64,000 bases of DNA from CAVQYV01 sp963718295 [NCBI: uncultured Methylomirabilota bacterium] (GCA_963718295.1 CAVQYV010000008.1:310001-374000); one strand, 5' to 3'. Counted from the stretch's first letter, positions 27,499-37,777 are shown. Numbers and translations: made by a program. Notes: generated from the letters alone by a model not told the origin.

Positions 27499-28957
27499 CT
27501 ATTGGGGTGGAACTACGAGGAACAGGCTTTCCTCCCCCCGTCGCACCAGGAGAAGTACGCCCTCTTCGCCGCTTTCCTTCTCTGACGCTTCCTTGAACTC
27601 ATCCACATTGCTTACGGCTTTCCGATTCACCTCTTGAATGACGTCGCCCCTGGCAATTCCAGCCTTAGCAGCCGGGCTGCCCGGTTCGACCCTTGTCACC
27701 ACTACCCCGGCAGTTTCCTCCAATCCCAGGCTGCGCGCGATCTCCGGCGTGATGTTCTGGACGCTGAGACCCAGGGGTTTCTTCGAAGGAGCTTCGGGGG
27801 CCTCCATCTCCTCCTTCATTTCGCTTACAGTAACCTGGAGGCTTAAGGCCTTTCCTTCCCGGAAGATCTTGACGGTGACCTTACTTCCCACCGGGGTGGA
27901 GGCCACGATGCGAGAGAGATCTCCAAACTCCTTGATCTTCTTTCCAGCGAACTCCAGGATGACGTCGCCTTGCTTCAGTCCTCCTCGCTCGGCCGGTGAG
28001 CTCTTGAAGACCTGGGATACCAGGGCTCCTTCCTCCTCGCTCAGGCCAAACGACTTGGCTAACTGGGAGGTGATTCGCTGGATCCCCACTCCGAGCCAAC
28101 CTCGGGTGACCCGCCCCTTTTCCTTGAGCTGGGGGATGATCTCCTTGGCCATGTTGATGGGAATGGCAAACCCAATTCCCTGGCCCGCCGCGACGATGGC
28201 CGTGTTAATCCCGACCACTTCTCCATAGAAGTTGAAGAGGGGCCCCCCGCTGTTTCCAGGATTGATGGAGGCATCGGTCTGGATGAAATCGTCATAGGGG
28301 CCCGCTCCGATGACTCTGCCTTTGGCACTGACGATACCGGTGGTTACGGTCTCTGCCAGGCCGAAGGGATTGCCGATAGCCATGACCCATTCCCCGACCT
28401 TGAGCCGATCCGAATCACCCAGGGGGGCGCTCGAAAGGGCTTCCTTGACCTCGATCTTGATCAGGGCCAGATCGGTCTTCTTGTCTCGCCCGACCACGGT
28501 CGCAGGATAATCCTGCCCGTTGAACAGGGTGACGGTAATCTCTTTTGCATTTTCCACCACATGGTTGTTCGTCAGTATGTAGCCCTCTTTGTGGATGAGG
28601 ACCCCGGATCCCAAGGACTTGGCTTCGTAACCCTCGGGAAGCTGACCGCCAAAGAATTTCTCCCAGAAATCGCGGAAGGGATCCTTCTCCCCGAAGGGTG
28701 AGGGGCGACCGCCCATTGGGGGACGCTGTTTCACCACCGTGGTGGTGTTGATGTTGACCACGGCGGGCCTCAGTTTTTCTGCCAATTTGGAAAAAGTCTC
28801 GTTGGTGATGGTGACCGCGCCCGTTCGATCCTTATCGCCCAGGGTACTCCAAAGGGGCTCCCCCCATCCGACCGAGGAGGAAGAGAAGCAAGCCCATCGC
28901 CACGATAAGGCCGGCAATGGGCCTCCAATAGTGATACCTCAGATTGGTTAAACTCAT
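27499..28957 (-). CDS. htrA: HtrA/DegP-type periplasmic serine protease (frameshift near the N-terminus)
   Basis: Periplasmic, membrane-anchored protease/chaperone. Catalytic triad: His in ILTNNHVVENA, Asp in KTDLALIKIE, Ser in NPGNSGGPLFN. Two PDZ domains follow (GWLGVGIQRITSQLAKSFG and KPLGLSVQNITPEIARSLG). The true start is the ATG at 28957 behind AGGAGAGG; it encodes MSLTNLRYHYWRP and a membrane anchor (IAGLIVAMGLLLFLLGR). This frame leaves the protease frame at a G6 run on the coding strand (28860-28865); removing one G gives RMGEPLWSTLGDKDR and joins the two. Probably a sequencing error. Without correction the ORF seems to start at 28917 and lacks the anchor. Protects against misfolded envelope proteins. 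Confidence 0.93.
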
Positions 28958-29115
28958 GCGGAACCTCTCCTTTCTATTATCATAGCGGTCTTGCGCCGCT
29001 TCTGAATTCCAACTAATTTAGATGCCCAAATGACAATTCGGAATCAAACTTATATTTCATTTTAGCAGAAGAAGAGGACAAAGCCGAGCAAAAAAGATCG
29101 ATTTCTTTCCTGCAG

Positions 29116-29144
29116 TTGACAATAGGCGGGGCGGAGGATAGATA
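29116..29144 (+). promoter_or_regulatory. Predicted sigma70 promoter of the enolase-superfamily gene
   Basis: TTGACA at 29116-29121, 17-base spacer, TAGATA at 29139-29144, 86 bases before the start codon, in the divergent intergenic region with htrA. Confidence 0.6.
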
Positions 29145-29230
29145 ATGGGTGAGGAAGATGGGCCCGGCAGGCCCACTTGGTTTCCGGGGGTGCGTATTTC
29201 TTCAATGCAAAGGCAAGAGGAGGACTGGCA

Positions 29231-30325
29231 ATGAAAATCACCGACATTGAGACGATGGTGTTGGCGGTCCCCACGAAAAGGGTGATCGCCGATTCCCAAA
29301 ATGTGCTCCATCAATTTGAAATGATCCTGGCCAGAATTCACTCCGATGAAGGGATGAGTGGGACCGGATATACCCTGACGGTTGGATCAGGAGGCCGCCT
29401 CATCAAAGAGGCCATGGACCTTTATCTGAAAAAGCCCCTGATCGGGCAGGATCCTTTCCGGGTCAGGAAGATCTGGAATGATATGTATTGGGGCGAGCTC
29501 CATTGGATCGGTCGGGCAGGGGTGACGACTGTGGCGATGGCGGCCCTGGACATCGCTACCTGGGATCTCATGGCCAAGGCCTGTGGAAAGCCCCTTTGGC
29601 AGTTACTGGGCGGTTGCAGGGAAGAGGTGCCTTCGTATAACACCGATGGCGGCTGGCTCTCCTGGTCGGAGGAAGAGCTGGTCAGGGATATGTCACGGAT
29701 GATCGAGGAGGGTTTCCAGGGGGTGAAGATGAAGGTGGGGCAAAAGGATCCCTGGGCAGATCTGAAGCGGGTGGAGGTGGTGCGAAGGGCAATCGGGGAC
29801 CATGTCCGTTTGATGGTGGATGTCAATCAGAAGTGGGACCTCCCAACGGCCATGACCTTTGGGAAGAAGTTAGAGGATTTTGACGTTTTCTGGCTGGAGG
29901 AGCCCCTGCATCCTGACGATATCAAGGGCCATGCAAGACTGGCCCAGGCGCTGAATACGCCCATCGCCCTCGGGGAGCACGTTTACACCAAGTATGCCTT
30001 CAGGGACTATATCGAGCAAGGGGCAGTGGAGATTGTACAGGCGGATGTGACCAGAGTGGGAGGGGTGACCGAGTTTATGACCGTTGCTTCCCTGGCGGAA
30101 TCTAACAACTTGCTCATCAGTCCCCATGCGGGGGACTTAATGCAGGTCCACCAGCACCTGGTCTGTGCGACCCCCAATGCCCTCTTTCTTGAATACATCC
30201 CCTGGGGTCTGGATCTCTTCGTGGAGCCTGTTGTGGTGAGAAATGGCTATCTGCAGGCGCCCCAGGCCCCCGGGGCATCCACCGATATCAGGGAGGAGAT
30301 GATCGAAAGATATCGAGTGGCGTAG
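29231..30325 (+). CDS. Mandelate racemase / muconate lactonizing enzyme family protein
   Basis: 364 residues from the ATG at 29231 behind AGAGGAGGA; an upstream start at 29177 has no support. Enolase-superfamily capping domain (MKITDIETMVLAVPT) then a TIM barrel with the catalytic KxK in GVKMKVGQKDP, metal ligands Asp in LMVDVNQKW, Glu in WLEEPLHPDD and Glu in LGEHVYT, and a final PHAGD/His pair. The arrangement (KxK on strand 2, GEH, SPHAGD) resembles acid-sugar dehydratases of the mandelate racemase subgroup, so dehydration or epimerisation of an acid sugar is likely. It stands alone on the plus strand; its RNA would run into the converging kinase gene. Exact substrate unknown. Confidence 0.88.
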   Translation: MKITDIETMVLAVPTKRVIADSQNVLHQFEMILARIHSDEGMSGTGYTLTVGSGGRLIKEAMDLYLKKPLIGQDPFRVRKIWNDMYWGELHWIGRAGVTTVAMAALDIATWDLMAKACGKPLWQLLGGCREEVPSYNTDGGWLSWSEEELVRDMSRMIEEGFQGVKMKVGQKDPWADLKRVEVVRRAIGDHVRLMVDVNQKWDLPTAMTFGKKLEDFDVFWLEEPLHPDDIKGHARLAQALNTPIALGEHVYTKYAFRDYIEQGAVEIVQADVTRVGGVTEFMTVASLAESNNLLISPHAGDLMQVHQHLVCATPNALFLEYIPWGLDLFVEPVVVRNGYLQAPQAPGASTDIREEMIERYRVA

Positions 30326-30334
30326 GAAAAGGAC

Positions 30335-33300
30335 CTACACCCCTTCCCCCTTCCCTTTTCGCTCAATCACCTCCTGCAGGATTCGGCGCATCTCCTCAAT
30401 CCGGTAGGGCTTGGAGAGGACGCCCAGGAATCCATATTCCTGGTAATGAGAGAGGATTGGGTCCTGGGCGTATCCGGAGCAGACGATGGCCTTTACCTGG
30501 GGATGGATTTGGACCATCTGCTGGAGGGCCTCGTAGCCTCCCATGCCCGCGGGGACTGTGAGGTCCATGATCACGGCGGCAAAGGGGCGTTCCGACTCCC
30601 AAGCCTCCCGATAGAGTTGGATCGCCTCCGCCCCGTTCTTCGCTAAGGTTGGCTCATATCCCAAGTGAGACAGGGCATGCTTGGTCGCCACCCGGACTCC
30701 TTCCTGGTCATCCATGACCAGGATTCGTCCCTTTCCGCGAATCGGGACCTCCTCCTGGGGTTTGCTTTCTTCACCTCTCTCTTCTTCCCCTTGCGAAGAG
30801 ACGGGGAGATAGAAGGTGAAGGCAGAGCCCTTGTCCATCTCCGAGGTTACGGTCAAATAGCCGCCATGGTTCTTGAGGATGGAATAGGAAGTGGAGAGAC
30901 CCAGGCCAGAGGCCCCCGGCTTGGTGGTGAAAAAGGGGTCAAAAATCCGCGGAAGGCGTTCCGGAGGAATACCAAGCCCCTCGTCCCGGATGGAAACCGT
31001 CACATATCTTCCATCGGAGAGGGGGAGCAAGGTGTGGCCCTGGATCGTGACATTCCGGGCCTCGATGTGGATCTTCCCACCTTTGGGCATGGCCTGATCA
31101 GCGTTTAGCAAGAGATTGTGGATCACTTGGCTGATCTGGGTTTCATCGATATTGACCGGCCAGAGGTACTCCGGCAGCAAGAACTCGCACGAGGCTTTAG
31201 AGCCGACCAGGGCGAAGCGGGCCGCTTCCTTGACCAGGGATGGAAGAGACATGACTCTGCAAACTGGCGCTCCTCCCTTGGAGAAAGTCAGGAGCTGGTA
31301 GGTGAGACCGCGGGTCTGCAAACAAGCCCGCTCTGCCTCTTCCAGCTTTTGACCCAGAGGATCCTGGCTGCCCAGCTGGCTGGTCGCCAAAGAGAGGTTG
31401 CTGAGAACCGTGGTCAATAAGTTGTTGAAATCATGGGCGATGCCACCCGCCAAGGTGCTCAGAGATTCCAATTTGTCGGCCTTGAGTAGCTCTTGCTCCA
31501 TTCGTTTTCGATCTATGAGATCTCGGGCTATGACGCATACCACATCTTTGCCGCCATAGGTGATCAAGTTCCCGCTGACCCAGACATCGAACAATGAGCC
31601 ATCTCTGCGGCGGTATTCTCGCTCATAGGCATGAGAGTCTTTCAGAGAGACTATTTGTGAGAACTTGCGATCCACGTCTTCTCGATTGGCTGCGACGATA
31701 TCGTAGAGGCTCAGCTTTAGCATCTCTTCCGAGGTGTAGCCAATCATTTTGTGGAAGGCGCCATTGGACTCAAGGATCTGTCGGGATCCTACATCCACCA
31801 GAAAGATCCCGTCCACAGACTGCTCCATCACCGCCCGATACCGCGCCTCGCTTTCCCGAAGGGCCTCCTCTGCTTGTTTGCGCTCGGTGAGGTCGCGGAC
31901 GATGAAGCAGGCTACCTTCCTTCCGGCGAAGGTGATGACATTCGCATTGACCCACGCTTCTAACTGGGACCCGTCCTTTCTGTGAAACTGGCGTTCGTAA
32001 ACCAGTGGATATTGGCTGGTGGTGACCATCGAGAACATCTCTTCGATATTCTCGCGGTCGGCTGCGGTGAAATCATAGGGGGTCAACCCTTGAATCTCCT
32101 CGGCCGTGTATCCGAGCATCCTGGCAAATGCGGGATTGGCCTCTAACAGGCGTTTGCTCTCTACATCCACCAGATAGATCCCATCCGGGGATTGCTCCAT
32201 CACGGCGCGATAGCGGGCCTCACTCGCTTGAAGTGCCTTCTGGGCCTGATTGAGCTCGGTCAGGTCGCGAACCAGGATCAGAACCACCTTTCTTCCCCCG
32301 AAGGAGATGACGGAGGTGCTGACCCAGACTTCCAGGAGGAAGCCATCTTTTCTGCGGAAGGTTCGCTCGAAAGTGAAGGGGCCTTTTCCGGTGAGGACGT
32401 CCAGGAACCTTTGATCCATCTCATCCCGATCTGCCACCACGAAATCCGGTAAGGAGAGCCTCAGGATTTCCGGGTAAGTGTATCCGAGCATCCTCTGGAA
32501 GGCGGAGTTGCCCTCCATGATTCGTTTGTTCTCTACATCCACCAGATAGATCCCATCCGGGGATTGCTCCATCACGGCGCGATAGCGGGCCTCGCTCTCC
32601 CGCAGGATTTGCTGGGACCGTTTCTGCTCAGAGATGTCGCGCACCAGAGAACACATGATCTCTCCATCCCCGTAGAAGATCGTACTTCCTGTGGTCCATA
32701 CATCCACCAGGGAGCCATCTTTTCTGCGGTATTTCCGCTCATGAGTGAAGGGTTGATTGCCCTTCAAATCCAGAATATGTTGGAATCTCCGATCGATGTC
32801 CTCTCGATCTGCGAAGACGAGGTCGTAGAGGGAAATCCCTACCAGTTCCTCCGAGGAGTAGCCGAGCATATGCTGGAGTGCCAGATTGGATTCGAGGACT
32901 CGTTTGGTCTTGACGTCAACCAAATAGATCCCGTCCGCCGATTGCTCCACCAGTGTCCGGTACCGGTTCTCACTCAGGCGAAGGGCTTCGTCCGATTGTT
33001 TTCGGGCCAATGCACTGGCGAGGACCTGTGCCACCACCTTCAGGATCTCGATGTCCTCTTCCGGCCACGATCTCTCTCTCCCAACCGAGTCGAATCCCAG
33101 GAATCCAATCGGGCGATTGCCAGAGACCAAGGGCACCGCCACGAGAGATTGGATATCTTGCGCCTGGAGGATTTCTTTTTCCGCATTTGCCTCTGGCGGG
33201 AGGTCGGTGACCCGAGGAACATGGATGGCCTCGAGCCGACGGATTCTCTCCGTCCACCAGGGAAATGCCTCCAGGGGGATGGCCTGAAGGTTCGATACTT

Positions 33301-34285
33301 GCCGCTCGATGCCCTCGGCACACCACTCGTGGGTGTTACCCATTCTGGTCTCGTCTTCTGAGAACAGGAAGAGATAACTCCGATCTGCCCTCTCCAATTC
33401 CCCTGTCCTCTGTAAGGCATCGCGGATTGCGTCATCGATTTCTTCGGCAGGCACGTTGAGAAAGTAGGTCGCAATGGTACTGACCTGCTTTTCGAATTCC
33501 AGGCGGCGTTGCAGTCTCTCTTCAGCCTTTCTGCGATCGGTGATATTGACCAGAAAGACCAACAGGCCGGGTCTGTGCTCCCAGGTGATGAGCGCCGAAT
33601 TCATCTCCACCCAGGTAATTCCCCCGTCCTTGTTAATCAATCTAAGAGCATAGGGATATGAGAGGGTCTCGCCCGCTAATCTGCGTAGGTAGCGGTCCAA
33701 TAGCATCTCTCTGTCGTCGGGGTGGATGAACTCCGCGAAGGGCCGGGAGATGAATTCGTCTCTGGAATAGCCTGAGACCTCCGAGGTCTTGGCATTGACG
33801 AATCTCAATATCCCATCTTGAATTACCAGGACAGCTTCATGGGCGTTCTCGGCCAAGAGACGATACTTCTCTTCCGAGGCCCGCAACTCTTGCTCGATCC
33901 GCATTCGCTCCATGGCATAACGCATAGCACGCACCAACGAATCCGTATCCAACTGGTCCTTGACCAGATAGTCCTGCGCTCCCAGCCGGAGGACCTGAAC
34001 TGCCCATTCCTCGTCATAGGATCCCGTCAGTACGATGATTGGAACTCCTGCCGCTGCGGCATGAACTTGGGCTAGTGCGTCCAGTTCCAGATCGGAGGAG
34101 CCGGCCAGATCCAACAGAACGATGTCGACCTTTCCCGAAGATAGTCTTTTCAGCCCTGAGGAGAGGTTGTCGACCCATTCCAGATCCAAGAATGCACCCC
34201 TGGCCTCGGTCAAGGCCCTCTCTATCAGACGCGCGTCTGCCGGATTATGTTGGATGAGCAAGGTTTTGATGGGACTGCTTTCCAT
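30335..34285 (-). CDS. Hybrid sensor histidine kinase: REC-PAS-GAF-4xPAS-HisKA-HATPase-REC
   Basis: 1316 residues, no membrane segment, hence cytoplasmic. An N-terminal receiver (~5-122; phospho-Asp in VDIVLLDLAGSS) is followed by PAS1 (~135-255), GAF (~275-425), four closely similar PAS domains (~440-950; each begins with a form of RAVMEQSPDGIYLVDVE), a HisKA dimerisation box (LAGGIAHDFNNLLTTVLSNL), a HATPase_c domain (NLLLNADQAMPKGG, RDEGLGIPPERL, GASGLGLSTSYSILKNHGG) and a C-terminal receiver (ILVMDDQEGVR; phospho-Asp in AVIMDLTVP). The four PAS copies look like recent internal duplication. AAAGGA precedes the ATG. The signal is unknown. No response-regulator gene is adjacent, so phosphotransfer may be internal or to a distant partner. 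Confidence 0.94.
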   Translation of the reverse strand: MESSPIKTLLIQHNPADARLIERALTEARGAFLDLEWVDNLSSGLKRLSSGKVDIVLLDLAGSSDLELDALAQVHAAAAGVPIIVLTGSYDEEWAVQVLRLGAQDYLVKDQLDTDSLVRAMRYAMERMRIEQELRASEEKYRLLAENAHEAVLVIQDGILRFVNAKTSEVSGYSRDEFISRPFAEFIHPDDREMLLDRYLRRLAGETLSYPYALRLINKDGGITWVEMNSALITWEHRPGLLVFLVNITDRRKAEERLQRRLEFEKQVSTIATYFLNVPAEEIDDAIRDALQRTGELERADRSYLFLFSEDETRMGNTHEWCAEGIERQVSNLQAIPLEAFPWWTERIRRLEAIHVPRVTDLPPEANAEKEILQAQDIQSLVAVPLVSGNRPIGFLGFDSVGRERSWPEEDIEILKVVAQVLASALARKQSDEALRLSENRYRTLVEQSADGIYLVDVKTKRVLESNLALQHMLGYSSEELVGISLYDLVFADREDIDRRFQHILDLKGNQPFTHERKYRRKDGSLVDVWTTGSTIFYGDGEIMCSLVRDISEQKRSQQILRESEARYRAVMEQSPDGIYLVDVENKRIMEGNSAFQRMLGYTYPEILRLSLPDFVVADRDEMDQRFLDVLTGKGPFTFERTFRRKDGFLLEVWVSTSVISFGGRKVVLILVRDLTELNQAQKALQASEARYRAVMEQSPDGIYLVDVESKRLLEANPAFARMLGYTAEEIQGLTPYDFTAADRENIEEMFSMVTTSQYPLVYERQFHRKDGSQLEAWVNANVITFAGRKVACFIVRDLTERKQAEEALRESEARYRAVMEQSVDGIFLVDVGSRQILESNGAFHKMIGYTSEEMLKLSLYDIVAANREDVDRKFSQIVSLKDSHAYEREYRRRDGSLFDVWVSGNLITYGGKDVVCVIARDLIDRKRMEQELLKADKLESLSTLAGGIAHDFNNLLTTVLSNLSLATSQLGSQDPLGQKLEEAERACLQTRGLTYQLLTFSKGGAPVCRVMSLPSLVKEAARFALVGSKASCEFLLPEYLWPVNIDETQISQVIHNLLLNADQAMPKGGKIHIEARNVTIQGHTLLPLSDGRYVTVSIRDEGLGIPPERLPRIFDPFFTTKPGASGLGLSTSYSILKNHGGYLTVTSEMDKGSAFTFYLPVSSQGEEERGEESKPQEEVPIRGKGRILVMDDQEGVRVATKHALSHLGYEPTLAKNGAEAIQLYREAWESERPFAAVIMDLTVPAGMGGYEALQQMVQIHPQVKAIVCSGYAQDPILSHYQEYGFLGVLSKPYRIEEMRRILQEVIERKGKGEGV

Positions 34286-34371
34286 GGGTTCGATCCTTTG
34301 ACAGCTTCATGATAATGAGGTCCAAACATATAGGGTCGGGGCAGGATGCGTCAAGAAATTTCCCATGTTTT

Positions 34372-36294
34372 TCATTGGGTTACCTGTTCAGGTAGTCTTG
34401 TTTTTTGTAAGTTCGCCAAGTCCTCCCCCCGGGAGCGGTGGGAAAGCTTATCCAACGGGATAAGGCCTAACGCAGCCAGTCTCTCTTTCCTGGGAATTCC
34501 CTGATCATCCCATCCTCTCAGCTCATAGTACTCCGGAAGCATCTTATCCAGGTCGGGAAGGGATTGCGCCGCAAAGCCGGTGCCACGGGCATGCGTGAGG
34601 AGGCGGGGCGGAAGCGTGTCATCTTGGCGGCGGATCCCCAATCGCACGTTGAAGAGGCGTTTTAGATTGAAGAGGCGCTCCCCCATGTGCATCAAATCCG
34701 TCATGTCCCAATTCCAATCCATGACCGCATTGACCCATTCGGCCAAAAGCTGCGGCCCTACGCCCGCCCGAAAGATAAACTTGCACATCCCGAGAGGGTT
34801 ATAGACAGCCATATAGTTCTGCAGGTCATAACAGAGCTTGGCCTTTCCCTCCTGGCTGTGTGGATCCAATGGCTTGTCGTAGCCTAAATCGGGCACAGGC
34901 AGCCCGTAGCCGAGGAAATAGGAAAGCGACTCCAGGTGGCAGCCACCCCGATTGGCGGTGGCATAGTTGAGGGCCATGCAGGTGAAGGCCCGGGGGTCAT
35001 GATAGGCAATCTCCAATCCTTTGGTATGAATGGCAAACTCCTGCGCTCCGTTCCCAATCTGCTCGGCGGCGGCCCTGACCCCGTCGGCCAAAAGATCGCC
35101 CAAGTCCTGCCGATGGGCGATGAGGTGGATGGTCTCGATGATGGCCCGGTGGTTGCCCCAGCCCAGATCAGGATCTTGGGGGGAGAATTGGGGCAAGATC
35201 CCTTTCTCCTTGGCCTCAATCGCGAAGGCAATGACGGAGGAAGTCGATATGGTATCCAGGCCATAGCGGTTGCAGAGCTCATTGGCGGCCATTATGCTCT
35301 CCAGATTGTCGTTGAGGCAGAGGGCCCCGAAGCCGGCGGCGGTTTCATATTCGGGCCCGTGCCCCTCCAGACCGGCATACTCTCCTTCCCTCAGCTGGAT
35401 CTCTTTGCCGCAGCGAATCGGACAGGAAAAGCAGGTTCGGTGGCTCTTCAGCATCTCGGCCGCGATCACCTGGCCATTGGTCTTCTGTGCCCCCTCCTCC
35501 CAGCTTCCGGCCAGCCAATTCTGGATGGGCAGGTCCCCCCGGGATTCCACCAGGGGGACGCTCCCCGCCGTGCCGTAGGCGGAAAGATTCTTGGTCATCA
35601 ACTTGATGGATTCGAGATTCTCGCGAATGCTTGCCCTGAGACGATCCGGATGGGCGACGGTCGGTTTATTGTCACCCTTGACCGCTACCGCCTTTAGATT
35701 CTTGCTGCCCATGAGCGCGCCCATCCCCCCGCGCCCGGCAGCCCGCGAATGGCGGTCGTCGAAGGTGATAGAAGCCATCCGCGAGAGATGGATGCCCGCC
35801 AGGCCGATCGCCCCCACCCGGGCCTCCCTGTCCGTTTCCCGACGCAGGGCCTCAGCCGTCTCAAAACAATCCAGGGTCCATATTTTAGAAGCAGGACGGA
35901 TCTCCAATCCTTGGGAATGCAGAAACAGGTAGGACGGTTCCGGGGCTTTGCCTTTCAACACCAACCCGTCGAACCCGGTGCCCTTCAGCTCCGCCCCCCA
36001 GAATCCGCCCACCGTAGCTTCATTCCAAATGCCGGTCAGGGGAGATTTTCCCGCTACCGAAGCCTTGCAGGCCGAGGGAACGAAGGTCCCCGTAAGAAGG
36101 CCCCCCATGAAAATCAAAGGGCTCTCCGGGGCGAGGGGGTGAAGGTTGGGGTCGATTCCCTCATAGAGCATTCTTGCCGCCAAGCCACTTCCCAACAGGT
36201 AGTCTCGGACCTCTGCCGGCGAGATCTCCGCCACTTCCCAGGTCCTGGATGAAAGATCGCAGACGATTAGCTTTCCATGGTATCCATATGGCAT
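34372..36294 (-). CDS. Aldehyde:ferredoxin oxidoreductase (tungsten-pterin AOR family)
   Basis: 640 residues. Two ATG codons lie side by side (36297 and 36294); the second is better spaced from AAGGAG. N-terminal AFOR domain: YHGKLIVCDLSSRTW, ARMLYEGIDP, and the pterin-binding AAGRGGMGALMGSKNLKA. The 4Fe-4S ligands are in TCFSCPIRCGKEIQ with the fourth Cys in NPLGMCKFIF; DTISTSSVIAFAIEA and AIHTKGLEIAYHDPRAF are also family blocks. AOR enzymes oxidise aldehydes to acids (or, run backwards, reduce acids) using ferredoxin and a W- or Mo-bispterin cofactor, in anaerobes. No ferredoxin or partner subunit is adjacent. The true substrate is unknown. Confidence 0.94.
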   Translation of the reverse strand: MPYGYHGKLIVCDLSSRTWEVAEISPAEVRDYLLGSGLAARMLYEGIDPNLHPLAPESPLIFMGGLLTGTFVPSACKASVAGKSPLTGIWNEATVGGFWGAELKGTGFDGLVLKGKAPEPSYLFLHSQGLEIRPASKIWTLDCFETAEALRRETDREARVGAIGLAGIHLSRMASITFDDRHSRAAGRGGMGALMGSKNLKAVAVKGDNKPTVAHPDRLRASIRENLESIKLMTKNLSAYGTAGSVPLVESRGDLPIQNWLAGSWEEGAQKTNGQVIAAEMLKSHRTCFSCPIRCGKEIQLREGEYAGLEGHGPEYETAAGFGALCLNDNLESIMAANELCNRYGLDTISTSSVIAFAIEAKEKGILPQFSPQDPDLGWGNHRAIIETIHLIAHRQDLGDLLADGVRAAAEQIGNGAQEFAIHTKGLEIAYHDPRAFTCMALNYATANRGGCHLESLSYFLGYGLPVPDLGYDKPLDPHSQEGKAKLCYDLQNYMAVYNPLGMCKFIFRAGVGPQLLAEWVNAVMDWNWDMTDLMHMGERLFNLKRLFNVRLGIRRQDDTLPPRLLTHARGTGFAAQSLPDLDKMLPEYYELRGWDDQGIPRKERLAALGLIPLDKLSHRSRGEDLANLQKTRLPEQVTQ

Positions 36295-36498
36295 CATTCA
36301 CTCCTTCCGGGTGGGTGCCCCCAAAGCATGACAATGAGAAGGCGCCACTACCGGTTGCTATGATAGTAGAAAGGCAAAGCAGGTGTCAATGGGGGGCGCC
36401 ATGATAAGAATTATCGGTCCAAGAATCGTATAGACAGGAAAAAAAGCCCATGATAGAAACCCGCCAGCAGGCGATCGTCCTTGGGAGGAGAGAGAATT

Positions 36499-37173
36499 GT
36501 GAAGATTGCCATCCTGATACCCGCTTACAATGCCGGCAGCGGGATTCGGGAGATCGTGCGTCAGTGCCTCGAAGTCAGCCCCAGGGTGGTGGTGGTGGAT
36601 GACGGGTCTATGGATGATACGGGGTCTTGGGCCCGGCAGGCGGGGGCTGAGGTAGTCCGCCATCCTCGAAACCGCGGAAAGGGGGCCGCTCTGCGCACGG
36701 GCTTCGATATCCTTCTGGAGGAGGGCAGCTGGGATGCGATCCTCACCCTGGATGCGGACGGTCAGCACGACCCGTTGGACATTCCGGGATTCCTGGAGGC
36801 CGCAAAAGAGGGCAGGGCAGGGATCCTGATCGGCTCGCGGCGGGCACATATGAGGGGCATGAGGAAGATCCGGCGGATCTTCAATCAGCTCTCTACCTGG
36901 TGTATCGCCGGCCTCTGCCGGCAGGACATCGAAGATACCCAGAGCGGATACCGACTGATTCGGACCGATCTTCTGCGAAGGATCCGCCCCGAGGGAAAGC
37001 GATTCGAGCTGGAGGCAGATCTCTTGATCCAGGCTTCCCGGGCCGGCTTTTCGATCGTCAGCATCCCGATCTCGGCCCCATTCGTCGATGGCCTGCTTAC
37101 AAGCCATTATTGGCCCTTTCGGGATAGCTTTCTGATTGGGTTCCTCATCCTTCGCCGTTTTCTCGGGAGATGA
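36499..37173 (+). CDS. Glycosyltransferase family 2 (dolichol/polyprenyl-P-mannose synthase-like)
   Basis: 224 residues from a GTG at 36499 with GGGAGGAGAG upstream; an earlier TTG at 36481 overlaps the ribosome site and is unlikely. GT-A fold: KIAILIPAYNAGSGIREIV, VVVVDDGSMDDT (nucleotide binding), RGKGAALRTGF, the metal-binding DxD region in LTLDADGQHDP and the acceptor-site DTQSGYRLIR. No membrane anchor. Members move a sugar from an NDP- donor to a polyprenyl phosphate or another acceptor. It is followed two bases later by a small membrane protein gene. Acceptor unknown. Confidence 0.9.
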   Translation: MKIAILIPAYNAGSGIREIVRQCLEVSPRVVVVDDGSMDDTGSWARQAGAEVVRHPRNRGKGAALRTGFDILLEEGSWDAILTLDADGQHDPLDIPGFLEAAKEGRAGILIGSRRAHMRGMRKIRRIFNQLSTWCIAGLCRQDIEDTQSGYRLIRTDLLRRIRPEGKRFELEADLLIQASRAGFSIVSIPISAPFVDGLLTSHYWPFRDSFLIGFLILRRFLGR

Positions 37174-37174
37174 G

Positions 37175-37684
37175 ATGATTTCTGGCATGATACGGACCCT
37201 GCAGGCAGGATTCTTACAGCACCCAGTCGGTTCCTTCTTGATCCTTCATGGCCTGGGTGGGAGGACGGCTTCGATCCTGGCTGCCCGATTGGCGGGATTC
37301 AACATGGCCCTGTACCTGCCCCTGGCCATTTTGCTGGATATGATCCAGGTCCCCCTCTTTTTCCTGCTCTATGAGGGAAGCGGCAAGAGGGTCCTCTTTC
37401 TGAAAAGGATGGGAGAATGGTTCCAAAGAAAAAGAGAGGGATGGGCCGGTTCCCCCTTTCATCAGCGGTTGATCCTCCTGGGGCAGTTGGGAGTGGTGGT
37501 CATGACCCTCCTGCCGATCAAGGGGGGCGGGATGTGGAGTGGAGTGCTCCTGGCTCATTTGTTGAGGCTGGACCGAAGACGATCTTACCTTCTGCTCCTG
37601 GCAGGAAGCGTTCTGGGAGGACTGCTCCTCGTGGGTTTTTCGGACCTCATACTACGGTTCTGGCATCTCCTCCAGCGAGGATGA
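37175..37684 (+). CDS. Small multi-drug export / COG2426-like membrane protein
   Basis: 169 residues from the ATG at 37175, immediately after the GT2 stop; the in-frame start at 37136 lies within GT2. Four or so hydrophobic segments, with FNMALYLPLAILLDMIQVPL, a cytoplasmic basic loop (KRMGEWFQRKREG), the family feature VVMTLLPIKGGGMWSGVLLA and a final helix near LLLLAGSVLGGLLLVGFSD. The Pfam family (Sm_multidrug_ex) is named after a weakly supported export role; function is effectively unknown. Coupled to the GT2 gene, so a lipid or envelope-related role is possible. Confidence 0.7.
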   Translation: MISGMIRTLQAGFLQHPVGSFLILHGLGGRTASILAARLAGFNMALYLPLAILLDMIQVPLFFLLYEGSGKRVLFLKRMGEWFQRKREGWAGSPFHQRLILLGQLGVVVMTLLPIKGGGMWSGVLLAHLLRLDRRRSYLLLLAGSVLGGLLLVGFSDLILRFWHLLQRG

Positions 37685-37726
37685 CGAAAGAGGGGAGGCT
37701 CCGATTTCCTCTGCCTTCCTTTTGGC

Positions 37727-37755
37727 TTGATTTCTTGTTCCTGCCGTGATATCAA
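37727..37755 (+). promoter_or_regulatory. Predicted promoter of the cobalamin-regulated btu operon
   Basis: TTGATT at 37727-37732, 17-base spacer, TATCAA at 37750-37755; predicted start about 37762, just before the first riboswitch. Confidence 0.45.
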
Positions 37756-37777
37756 AACAGATAGATGTTGAATGATT

